Below are positions 1 to 5,923 of a stretch of DNA of 8,182 nucleotides, one piece after another; the stretch's first letter is position 1; every line of letters begins with the position of its first letter. The position numbers and the translations under genes are program-made. Under the pieces are notes generated by a model. It worked only from the letters and a program-made list of their open reading frames with translations, made no database searches and was not told where the DNA came from. This stretch comes from JBNKDD01 sp050288085 (GTDB taxonomy: Bacteria > Chloroflexota > Anaerolineae > Aggregatilineales > UBA3940): the NCBI GenBank assembly GCA_050288085.1, contig JBNKDD010000259.1, forward strand, positions 1-8,182. The letters run 5' to 3'.

Positions 1-63
1 ATCCCCCGTGTAGACCTGTCATTTAATAAACACCACAAACCCGATAGTTATGACGAAGGCATC

Positions 64-315
64 ATGTCACAACCACTCTGGCAAATCTTGATCAAAGCAT
101 CCAATCCGGCCCAGGCCGCCCTCACCTGTGATGAATGTTTTGCCCTGCTGGAATATTATTCCTCCCGCGCCGCCGAAGGAGAGGACATCGAGCAGATCAA
201 ACAGGCCACCTGCAAACACCTCGCCGCCTGCCCCCACTGCCGCGAACAGCACCTCCAACGGTTGAACCAGATCGAGGAGCGATTCCGCGCCGCCCGCCGG
301 ATCAAACCCGAGTGA
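64..315 (+). CDS. Small soluble zinc-finger (anti-sigma/zf-HC2-like) protein
   Basis: An 83-aa protein without a membrane segment or signal peptide. Residues 22-59 match the pattern of the zinc-binding anti-sigma (ZAS, zf-HC2) fold: a cysteine at the start of a helix (C22, with an extra C25), about 26 residues, then H52-x3-C56-x2-C59 in the run HLAACPHC. C50 and H63 are additional possible ligands. Family members usually bind and inhibit an ECF sigma factor, or act as a zinc module in other proteins. Here there is no transmembrane or sensor domain, so a cytoplasmic partner is likely, but none is visible. The ATG at 64 has a purine-rich GAAGG five bases upstream. However, the frame stays open to base 1, so a longer protein starting outside the window cannot be excluded. 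The C-terminal third is charged and helical (ERFRAARR). The zinc-finger call is fairly firm; the anti-sigma role is inference. Confidence 0.65.
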   Translation: MSQPLWQILIKASNPAQAALTCDECFALLEYYSSRAAEGEDIEQIKQATCKHLAACPHCREQHLQRLNQIEERFRAARRIKPE

Positions 316-402
316 AAACCGGCTAACAGCCCAGGTTGAACCGTCCGTCAGGTTTTCGTTGGTTGCCCATAGCCCTACCGGAGCAAACCGCCATTTTGGA
401 AC

Positions 403-411
403 TGCTATAAT
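403..411 (+). promoter_or_regulatory. Extended -10 promoter for the MFS transporter
   Basis: TGCTATAAT is a perfect extended -10 element (TG-N-TATAAT). No convincing -35 lies 16-18 bases upstream, which is typical for extended -10 promoters. It would start transcription near base 418 and give a leader of about 38 bases before the TTG start. It sits in the 141-base gap after the zinc-finger gene, which holds no other gene and no clear terminator. Confidence 0.5.
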
Positions 412-443
412 GGCCCGGCCTGAAGGCAAACCAACATCCACCG

Positions 444-449
444 AAAGGA
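444..449 (+). promoter_or_regulatory. Ribosome binding site deciding the TTG start
   Basis: AAAGGA lies seven bases upstream of the TTG at 457. No ATG or GTG in this frame is similarly placed, so this site supports initiation at TTG. Confidence 0.55.
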
Positions 450-456
450 CAAACTC

Positions 457-1701
457 TTGACTCAACACAGCGCGGCAATCGACAATCCCTTCGCCGGATA
501 TGCACCAAAGTGGCGGACTCTGATCCTGCTCTCCCTGGCCGAACTGCTGGCGATGTCCGTCTGGTTTTCAGCATCGGCAGTCGTACCAGCCCTGACCGAA
601 GAATGGGCGCTGTTTGATGCCGGTCGAGCCTGGCTCACCATGTCCGTCCAGATCGGCTTTGTCGTCGGAGCATTGGGTTCAGCCCTGCTTAATCTGGCCG
701 ACCGGCTTCCGGCCCGCTGGTTGATAGCTATATCGGCTGCGCTCGCCGCCATTTCTACGGCTCTCATACCCCTTGCCGCTCATGGATTGATCCTCGCCCT
801 ACCATTGCGCTTCCTGACCGGCATGTTTCTGGCAGGCGTATACCCGGTCGGCATGAAAATTGTCGCAACCTGGACACAAAAAGATCGCGGGCTGGGCATC
901 GGCTTACTGGTCGCTGCCTTGAACGTTGGGACGGCGGGGCCGCATCTACTCAATACCCTGGGCGGAGCAGACGCCTGGCAGCCCGTGCTGTATCTGGGAG
1001 CATTAGCAGCATTATTGGGTGGGTTAATTGCCGCATTATTCATCGACGAAGGCCCCTTCAAAGTAAAAAACCCGCCGTTCAACTGGAAGTATGTCGGGCA
1101 AATCGCCAGGGAGCGTGAAGTCATGCTGGCAAACCTCGGCTATCTGGGTCACATGTGGGAGCTGTACGCCATGTGGACCTGGATTCCAGCCTTTCTACTC
1201 GCCAGCTTCGCGATTACCGGTATCGATCCAGTCTGGGCCAGCGCCGTCACCACCGGGGTGATCGCCATTGGTGGGTTGGGTAGTTATCTGGCCGGTTACC
1301 TGGCCGACCGGATCGGACGCACCACCGTCACCATCGGACTGTTGGCTGTCAGTGGATCGATTTCGCTGACCTTCGGATTCCTGTTTGGGAAATCACCCGT
1401 CCTACTGATCGCATTATCGCTGCTGTGGGGGCTGACCGTTGTCGCCGATTCCGCGCAGTTCTCAGCCTGTATCAGCGAATTATGCCACCGCGATTACATC
1501 GGCACCGCGCTGACGATCCAGACCTCGTTGGGTTTTCTGCTGACGCTGATCACCATCCGGCTTGTCCCGACCCTCGTCGGCTGGGTAGGCTGGGAATGGG
1601 CCTTCGCATTTCTGGCAATCGGGCCGCTGGTCGGCGGGCTGGCGATGCTGGCCTTACGCCGGTCACCTGAAGCAGTGAAGCTTGCCGGGGGGCGCGGTTA
1701 A
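457..1701 (+). CDS. MFS family transporter (12 TM)
   Basis: A 414-aa protein with about 12 hydrophobic segments in two halves, the usual size for the major facilitator superfamily. The loop between TM2 and TM3 (about residues 71-88) has a degenerate motif A, with G71, G74 and the ADR at 81-83. The equivalent loop in the second half (about residues 274-290) has a much better copy, ending AGYLADRIGR. The central cytoplasmic loop is about residues 197-222. Other eye-catching segments are YPVGMK (129-134), GHMWELYAMWTW (231-242) and DSAQFSACISELC (331-343), which probably line the pore. It should sit in the cytoplasmic membrane and move a small solute by ion coupling. The substrate cannot be read from sequence. 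Translation starts at TTG, supported by AAAGGA seven bases upstream. The gene converges on the glycosyltransferase gene with a 7-base gap and no visible terminator. Confidence 0.88.
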   Translation: MTQHSAAIDNPFAGYAPKWRTLILLSLAELLAMSVWFSASAVVPALTEEWALFDAGRAWLTMSVQIGFVVGALGSALLNLADRLPARWLIAISAALAAISTALIPLAAHGLILALPLRFLTGMFLAGVYPVGMKIVATWTQKDRGLGIGLLVAALNVGTAGPHLLNTLGGADAWQPVLYLGALAALLGGLIAALFIDEGPFKVKNPPFNWKYVGQIAREREVMLANLGYLGHMWELYAMWTWIPAFLLASFAITGIDPVWASAVTTGVIAIGGLGSYLAGYLADRIGRTTVTIGLLAVSGSISLTFGFLFGKSPVLLIALSLLWGLTVVADSAQFSACISELCHRDYIGTALTIQTSLGFLLTLITIRLVPTLVGWVGWEWAFAFLAIGPLVGGLAMLALRRSPEAVKLAGGRG

Positions 1702-1708
1702 GGATTGT

Positions 1709-3826
1709 CTACTCCCCGACTACCTCCACCGGCTCGAACAGCAGCCGATCACCGACCGGCTCGCCCTCATCCATAATCGGGAACCGGCTCCCATCAGCCT
1801 GGGTATACAACCCGATCTCGACATGGTACAGTCCCGGCGGCACATCTTCCGGCAGCCCGACCGGGTGCGTCTGGATAAACACATCACCCGCCCGCCAGGT
1901 CGATGCGGGAACCGCCAGGAAATCCCGCCCGGCGATCAGATTCCCCTCCGCGTCCAGCACATGCGCGAAGATCGCCCAGGGTTCAGGCGAGGCCACATCA
2001 CGGGTCACCCGCCAGTACAGCGTAATCGAATACCAGGAAGCTGACCGCCCGACCGCATCCGACTCGTATCCGACCAGTTGGGCCACATCACCGAACTGCA
2101 CCGGCAGCGCTAACGCTGTTCGGATGCCATCGGGATCATCGGGTGGAAACGCCGCCTGATCCGCCACCCACACCCCCTGACCGGTTGGCGGCGGGAACTG
2201 CTCAAAGAACGCATCGCCCGGTGGAATCGCATACAGCGCAAAGGCTCGTTCACCATTGGCAAAGGTTCGATCCTCAACCTGCGGCAGTTGATCCAGGAAC
2301 CCCTGAAGCTGCTCACCGGGCGTTGGCTCCCGCGTGATAAACACCCACGACTCACCCTCGCCTGCCGGGGCAACCAGCGCATTCAGCCCATCGAACCAGT
2401 GAATGTCTGTTACGCCACCATGCGGCGTATAATCGAATATAAACCGGTCCAGGTGATGCGGCTCGCTGGTACTGATCGCGACCCCGCCGACCGGTTGGTG
2501 GTTTTGAAGATAAGCAGCCACCTCGGCCAGATCGGTACGGTAGGCTTGCTGCACCTCGACGTTGGTCGGCCAGGTGATAAAGTACAACACCCCCGTCTCA
2601 ACCACCGTCAGCACGGCGACCAGCGCCAGCATCATCGGCCACACCCGCCGCCCCAATGACCAACGCTGCGCGATCTGCCTCAGTTGATTGAACCCCAGCG
2701 CCAATGCAATATAGGTCGCGGGCAGGGCCGGACTCGCTCGTAAAAAAGCAGGTGGCGAATCGGTCACCGCGCTGGGAGCAACCCCAATCAGCAGCCACAG
2801 GGGGATCATCGCCGCCGCGATCCGAACGTTGGTTTGTTCACCCTCACCTTTTCTGACCACCAACCAGATCGACACCAGCACCCCCAGCACGAAAACCACC
2901 GCCAATACCGGCTCAAACACCGGGCGACCGCTGACGTTATATCGCCACAGCGGATCGCCTTTAGTCGTCCACATCAACAGGGTTTGGCCGGTCGCTTTCA
3001 GCAAGGGGAGCGGATCACCTGCCTGCAATGCCTTGAGCGGAATCGCCGTTTGCTGCACCCGCAGATAACCGCCTTCCTGACTCGCCAACGCCAGCCCCAG
3101 CGGTAGATAGGCCAACCCCGCCGCCAGCCAGAACGCCAGGTGACCCAGCGGGTTACGCTTCAGCGCGGCGCGATGGAAGATCGCCAGATAGACGTACAGC
3201 ACCACAAACACAATCGGGGCTGCAAACGCCGCTGGATAGGTATACAGCGTCAATCCGAGCGCCGCACCCGCCAACACAAACGGGATAGCCACGCGTACTG
3301 ACCTCCCCCTGTTCGACGGGGGGAGGTGGCGAACCGAAGGTTCGGCGGAGGGGGATGATACCGCCCGGACATACAACCAACTGGTTAGCGCCACCATCGG
3401 CGGCAAACTGACCGCCCGTAGCCCGACCCGGCTCATCCAGACCGGCCAGAAGCAGACCGCCAGCATCAAGGCAGTGATCAACGCGATCTGCCGGTCAAAG
3501 GCCCGGCGTGCCCACAGGTAGGTAAAGCAGATCATGAGCAGCCCGGAGACCACCGCCGTGAACCGGATCCCCAGTACATTATCGCCAATCGTGGCGGTCG
3601 TCAGGGCCATCAGGTAAATGTACAGCGGCTCGTTGCCTGCATTGGAACTAAACCAGAGCGGGGTATAACCTTCGCGAACGGTGAACGCGTCATGCGCGTG
3701 GAACACTTCGTCATGTTGCAGGCCGGGAGGCACGCCGTCCAGGTTATAGAGTCGAAGCACAACGGCGATCAACAGGATCGCCGCTAAAACAAATATCGTA
3801 GCCGGGTTAAATTTGCGAGTCGTCAT
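1709..3826 (-). CDS. GT39-like (ArnT/PMT-type) membrane glycosyltransferase
   Basis: A 705-aa polytopic protein. Residues 10-25 form TM1, followed by an outward loop with HDE at 38-40. Its acidic pair matches the position of the catalytic Asp in GT-C enzymes of the PMT/ArnT type. Next comes NEPLYIYL (65-72), which resembles the conserved second loop element of this family. Further hydrophobic segments lie at about 87-105, 113-130, 180-215, 226-250, 302-324, 336-352, 368-380 and 396-418. Residues 420-545 are extracytoplasmic. Residues 575-703 form a beta-rich domain (LVGYESD, ITLYWRV, IFAHVLDAEGN, PPGLYHVEIGLY), an extension I associate with Chloroflexota homologues. The likely reaction is transfer of a sugar from a polyprenyl phosphate to a lipid, glycan or protein outside the membrane; the acceptor is unknown. 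Residues 157-177 are encoded by an inserted palindromic repeat. No Shine-Dalgarno sequence sits near the ATG, and a promoter ends about 7 bases upstream, so the mRNA may be leaderless. Confidence 0.83.
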   Translation of the reverse strand: MTTRKFNPATIFVLAAILLIAVVLRLYNLDGVPPGLQHDEVFHAHDAFTVREGYTPLWFSSNAGNEPLYIYLMALTTATIGDNVLGIRFTAVVSGLLMICFTYLWARRAFDRQIALITALMLAVCFWPVWMSRVGLRAVSLPPMVALTSWLYVRAVSSPSAEPSVRHLPPSNRGRSVRVAIPFVLAGAALGLTLYTYPAAFAAPIVFVVLYVYLAIFHRAALKRNPLGHLAFWLAAGLAYLPLGLALASQEGGYLRVQQTAIPLKALQAGDPLPLLKATGQTLLMWTTKGDPLWRYNVSGRPVFEPVLAVVFVLGVLVSIWLVVRKGEGEQTNVRIAAAMIPLWLLIGVAPSAVTDSPPAFLRASPALPATYIALALGFNQLRQIAQRWSLGRRVWPMMLALVAVLTVVETGVLYFITWPTNVEVQQAYRTDLAEVAAYLQNHQPVGGVAISTSEPHHLDRFIFDYTPHGGVTDIHWFDGLNALVAPAGEGESWVFITREPTPGEQLQGFLDQLPQVEDRTFANGERAFALYAIPPGDAFFEQFPPPTGQGVWVADQAAFPPDDPDGIRTALALPVQFGDVAQLVGYESDAVGRSASWYSITLYWRVTRDVASPEPWAIFAHVLDAEGNLIAGRDFLAVPASTWRAGDVFIQTHPVGLPEDVPPGLYHVEIGLYTQADGSRFPIMDEGEPVGDRLLFEPVEVVGE
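3301..3358. repeat. GC-rich double-hairpin palindromic repeat inside the glycosyltransferase gene
   Basis: Two adjacent palindromes. The first pairs 3301-3309 (ACCTCCCCC) with 3319-3327 (GGGGGAGGT) and continues inward with a T-G wobble, G-C and T-A, leaving a TCG loop. The second pairs 3330-3335 (CGAACC) with 3339-3344 (GGTTCG) around a GAA loop. A G-rich tail GGAGGGGGA follows at 3347-3355. It is translated in frame as residues 157-177 (SSPSAEPSVRHLPPSNRGRSV), a hydrophilic insert in a loop between membrane segments. The design and wording resemble dispersed REP/MITE-like repeats seen in many genomes. The boundaries are approximate, and no clear target-site duplication is seen. Confidence 0.7.
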
Positions 3827-3833
3827 GCGAGGG

Positions 3834-3861
3834 ATTGTACATCCCCTGCCCTATTGCTCAA
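3834..3861 (-). promoter_or_regulatory. Sigma70-type promoter for a possibly leaderless glycosyltransferase mRNA
   Basis: Read on the minus strand, TTGAGC (3856-3861) is separated by 16 bases from TACAAT (3834-3839), matching the consensus at 4 of 6 and 5 of 6 positions. The -10 box ends seven bases before the ATG at 3826, so the transcript would start at or next to the start codon. The -35 box overlaps the TGA stop of the upstream gene. No Shine-Dalgarno sequence lies at the normal distance from this ATG, which fits leaderless translation. Confidence 0.45.
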
Positions 3862-4325
3862 AGTGATTGTCCCGATGGCGTATCAAGCCGACCTGTGCCT
3901 ATCTTCCGATAGCCATTTGATGGCGGCTTCTGCGCTTTCTCAATCAGCGACCGCACATAAGCCAATCCGGCTTCGAGTGTAGGCTGGACAGAGACTCTTG
4001 CCAGCTTACCATTCGGATTCCTGATTTGGGGCAAAGAGGTAGTTAGAAGACTGCTCTCCGAAATGATCACCAACTCAATAAGATTGGGATGTTGAAGGAC
4101 GGCAACATTCCCCTGGCTCGCGATGGCAAAACCATTAAAAATATCACCGAGGGAAAGTTTCAATGTACGGATATCGCCGATCAGATAGCATGGCGCTTCA
4201 ACTGCCTCCAACTGCGTACACGCGGCATAGAGACAGGGATAAATATCAATAGTCAGGTCAAATGATCCTAAAGCTGTACCGAGGATAATTGGTTCCTCGT
4301 AGATTTTGCGAATGGTGAATGACAC
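3858..4325 (-). CDS. Uncharacterised 155-aa protein (alpha/beta, Chloroflexota-style orphan)
   Basis: I do not recognise a named family. The protein is cytoplasmic by appearance, with no signal peptide or membrane segment. Residues 1-130 alternate beta strands and helices: MSFTIRKIYEEPIILGTAL, then APCYLIGDIRTLKLSLGDIF (45-64), then NLIELVIISES (81-91) and a final helix EAGLAYVRSLIEK (about 117-129). This order resembles small STAS/SpoIIAA-like orphan proteins I recall from Chloroflexota that end in a similar AYVR helix, but that is a weak recollection. The last 25 residues, rich in K, P, G, S and T, look disordered. The start is GTG, with AAGGAA five bases upstream (4331-4336), a good ribosome site. 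A perfect 12-base palindrome lies 22 bases upstream of the start. It is co-oriented with the glycosyltransferase gene downstream, 31 bases away, but that gene seems to have its own promoter. Confidence 0.7.
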   Translation of the reverse strand: MSFTIRKIYEEPIILGTALGSFDLTIDIYPCLYAACTQLEAVEAPCYLIGDIRTLKLSLGDIFNGFAIASQGNVAVLQHPNLIELVIISESSLLTTSLPQIRNPNGKLARVSVQPTLEAGLAYVRSLIEKAQKPPSNGYRKIGTGRLDTPSGQSL

Positions 4326-4346
4326 AACGGTTCCTTCACAGCTTCC

Positions 4347-4358
4347 GTTAACGTTAAC
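4347..4358. promoter_or_regulatory. Perfect palindrome GTTAACGTTAAC, possible operator
   Basis: A perfect 12-base palindrome with no loop, 22 bases upstream of the GTG start at 4325. A -10-like TAGAAT (minus strand, 4371-4376) lies 12 bases further upstream, so the palindrome would fall just at or after the transcription start, a classic repressor position. No matching -35 is convincing, and no regulator of this gene is known in the window. Confidence 0.3.
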
Positions 4359-4470
4359 TGGTTATCCCTTATTCTAACGCCCATCCCATCTCTAAGAACT
4401 TACAGTTGAGTAACAATCGTCGATTCACCTGAGATGCACTGTTATTAGACAGGTAATAGATTTTCCTTAT

Positions 4471-4899
4471 TTATCCTGGAGTTAGATCCAGCAATTCAGA
4501 CAACAGACCGGCAGCAGCAGCCGTTAGTTTGTAGCATCCCTCGGTATCCCCCTGCTCGCGGAAGCCCGCTAACAGGTCTTCGCAAGTCGAACAACCGAAC
4601 TGTTCAACAAACCGGCCTCTGAATTCCGCCGACAACGCAGCAGCCGTTTCTATATCCTCGCCCGGTTTACTTCTCCCGTGCAAATATCCAATGGCGATAA
4701 TGCCGCCGGTCAACGCCCCGCAGGTTTCCTGATGCGATCTGCCGATCCCCCCACAAAATCCCGCGGCAGCCTTCATTACTTCGGATTCCGTCTCCCCGGT
4801 ATAAGCCTCTACAATTGCGGCAGCAATCGCCTCCGCACAGTGGAATTTTCCCGATTGATAGAGATCGAACGCTTTTTGCTCTATATCTGATTTTTTCAT
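4471..4899 (-). CDS. C_GCAxxG_C_C family putative redox protein
   Basis: A 142-aa protein matching the small C_GCAxxG_C_C family, described as putative redox-active proteins of about 140 residues with four conserved cysteines and a CGAxxG motif. Visible here are C21 (FHCAEA), C49 in GFCGGIGR, C60 in the motif CGALTG, then C103-x2-C106 (CSTC) and C122 (EGCYKL). Size and cysteine layout fit well. The biochemical role of the family is not established; thiol redox or metal handling is the usual guess. The protein is soluble, helical and probably cytoplasmic. The ATG has GAGGGG four bases upstream (4904-4909). The gene is divergent from a LysR-type regulator, which probably controls it. Family members are often reported near transporter genes, and an MFS gene lies about 2.8 kb away, but it is not adjacent. 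Confidence 0.88.
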   Translation of the reverse strand: MKKSDIEQKAFDLYQSGKFHCAEAIAAAIVEAYTGETESEVMKAAAGFCGGIGRSHQETCGALTGGIIAIGYLHGRSKPGEDIETAAALSAEFRGRFVEQFGCSTCEDLLAGFREQGDTEGCYKLTAAAAGLLSELLDLTPG

Positions 4900-4928
4900 T
4901 TTTCCCCTCGCTGATAGAAGTTGTCTAC

Positions 4929-4957
4929 AGTATAATTAATCGAAAATATCGCATCAA
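4929..4957 (-). promoter_or_regulatory. Sigma70-type promoter of the C_GCAxxG_C_C gene
   Basis: On the minus strand, TTGATG (4952-4957) and TATACT (4929-4934) are separated by exactly 17 bases and match the consensus at 4 of 6 and 5 of 6 positions. Initiation near 4922 gives a leader of about 23 bases containing the GAGGGG ribosome site. A perfect TATAAT on the plus strand (4931-4936) overlaps it and could be the -10 of the LysR gene, though its -35 is poor. Confidence 0.55.
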
Positions 4958-4972
4958 GCGCCTGTTTTCGAT
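4939..4972. promoter_or_regulatory. Inverted repeat in the divergent spacer, candidate LysR site
   Basis: ATCGAAAA (4939-4946) and TTTTCGAT (4965-4972) are perfect 8-base inverted arms 18 bases apart. They overlap the -35 and spacer of the redox-gene promoter. LysR-type regulators commonly bind dyads in the spacer shared with the divergent target. The sequence does not show a clean T-N11-A core with ATC/GAT arms, so the exact site is uncertain. Confidence 0.35.
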
Positions 4973-4997
4973 ATACATTATCGGGTTTCATGAACTT

Positions 4998-5004
4998 AAG
5001 GTGG
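4998..5004 (+). promoter_or_regulatory. Ribosome binding site deciding the LysR start
   Basis: AAGGTGG precedes the ATG at 5008, with AAGG six bases away. The earlier in-frame ATG at 4990 has no such site, so 5008 is preferred. Confidence 0.6.
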
Positions 5005-5007
5005 AGA

Positions 5008-5904
5008 ATGGAATTACGCCAGCTAAGGACATTTCGAGTCGTTGCCACACTCAACAGCTTTAACCAGGCTGCGGAAGTCCTGGGCTATGCGCAGTCAACC
5101 GTCTCGCAGCATATCAAAGCCCTCGAAGACGAACTGGACACCCTTCTATTTATTCGATCTGGCCGAAGTATCGCGCCGACCAGAGCGGGGGAACTACTGC
5201 TCCAACATGCCCAGAGAATCCTGGATATTGAGGAAGAAATCAGAGCGGAGCTTATCGATCAGGGAGAACCGCAGGGATCATTAGTCATGAGAATCCCGGA
5301 GTCTATAAGCACTTACTATTTACCCTCCATCCTCAAGACCTTTCATGAGATGTTTCCAAAAGTTGGATTGAACCTGAACCGCTGCACCTATTACGGTCTG
5401 GAGGAGGAACTCCGGTCAGGCATAACCGACCTCGCCTTTTTAATCACCGACAGCTATCATGCCGCCAATCTGGAAGCGGAAACCCTGGCCCACCTGCCGC
5501 TTGTGATGGTAGCTAACCCCGCCAACCCGCTGGCCGCTCGCTCAACGGTCGGCGTGAGAGACATCATATCCGAACCCATCTTGCTGCCCAGGGAAGATTG
5601 CAGCTATCGCATGCTGCTGGAAAGGGATCTGACCGCAGGCAAGACCACCCCTACCCTGGTCCTGGATTTCAACAGCGTCGAGGCCATCAAACAATGTATC
5701 ATTGAGGGGGTAGGGATCACCATCATCCCGGAGATCGCAGTCAGAGAAGAGGTGGACAAGGGGCTGATGGCGGTCTTACCGTGGGAAGGGGAGGCACTCG
5801 AAACGGCCAACTTGCTGATGATCTGGCATCGAGATAAGTGGATGCCCCCAACCTTGCGGGCCTTTATCGATATCACCCGGCAGATCGTGACGCATTACAC
5901 CTGA
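5008..5904 (+). CDS. LysR-family transcriptional regulator
   Basis: A 298-aa DNA-binding regulator, the standard LysR length. The start at 5008 gives the typical opening MELRQLRTF, and a ribosome site fits. An in-frame ATG at 4990 would add six atypical residues. The winged helix-turn-helix occupies about residues 4-62, with the recognition region AAEVLGYAQSTVSQHIKALE (21-40) and the wing ending in PTRAGELLL. A linker helix follows to about residue 85. The periplasmic-binding-protein-like effector domain starts at about GSLVMRIPES and runs to the end, including the segment EAIKQCIIEGVGITIIPEIA typical of the second lobe. The effector is unknown. By divergent arrangement the likely target is the C_GCAxxG_C_C gene, with autoregulation probable. 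It converges on the MGHRAN gene with a 19-base gap. Confidence 0.93.
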   Translation: MELRQLRTFRVVATLNSFNQAAEVLGYAQSTVSQHIKALEDELDTLLFIRSGRSIAPTRAGELLLQHAQRILDIEEEIRAELIDQGEPQGSLVMRIPESISTYYLPSILKTFHEMFPKVGLNLNRCTYYGLEEELRSGITDLAFLITDSYHAANLEAETLAHLPLVMVANPANPLAARSTVGVRDIISEPILLPREDCSYRMLLERDLTAGKTTPTLVLDFNSVEAIKQCIIEGVGITIIPEIAVREEVDKGLMAVLPWEGEALETANLLMIWHRDKWMPPTLRAFIDITRQIVTHYT

Positions 5905-5923
5905 GAAGCCGAATACCAGCCGA

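Noticed and set aside
67..468. 133-aa minus-strand open frame over the zinc-finger gene and promoter region
   Set aside because: It is antisense to the zinc-finger gene, has no recognisable motif, and overlaps the promoter and ribosome site of the MFS gene.
1682..2044. 120-aa plus-strand open frame after the MFS gene
   Set aside because: It lies antisense to the beta-rich C-terminal domain of the glycosyltransferase, and its composition (P, R, H rich) is that of a shadow frame.
2288..2659. 123-aa plus-strand open frame inside the glycosyltransferase
   Set aside because: Antisense shadow of a well-supported gene, with low-complexity H/P/R content and no ribosome site.
4439..4470. Terminator for the C_GCAxxG_C_C gene
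   Set aside because: Only a weak five-base AT stem (TATTA/TAATA) around CCTGTC is visible, without a T-run, so it is too weak to call. The 145-base gap 4326-4470 otherwise shows only the palindrome and -10-like element listed.
4990..5007. Upstream ATG for the LysR gene
   Set aside because: It lacks a ribosome site and adds MNLRWR before the canonical MELRQLRTF start. The ATG at 5008 fits the family and has AAGGTGG upstream.
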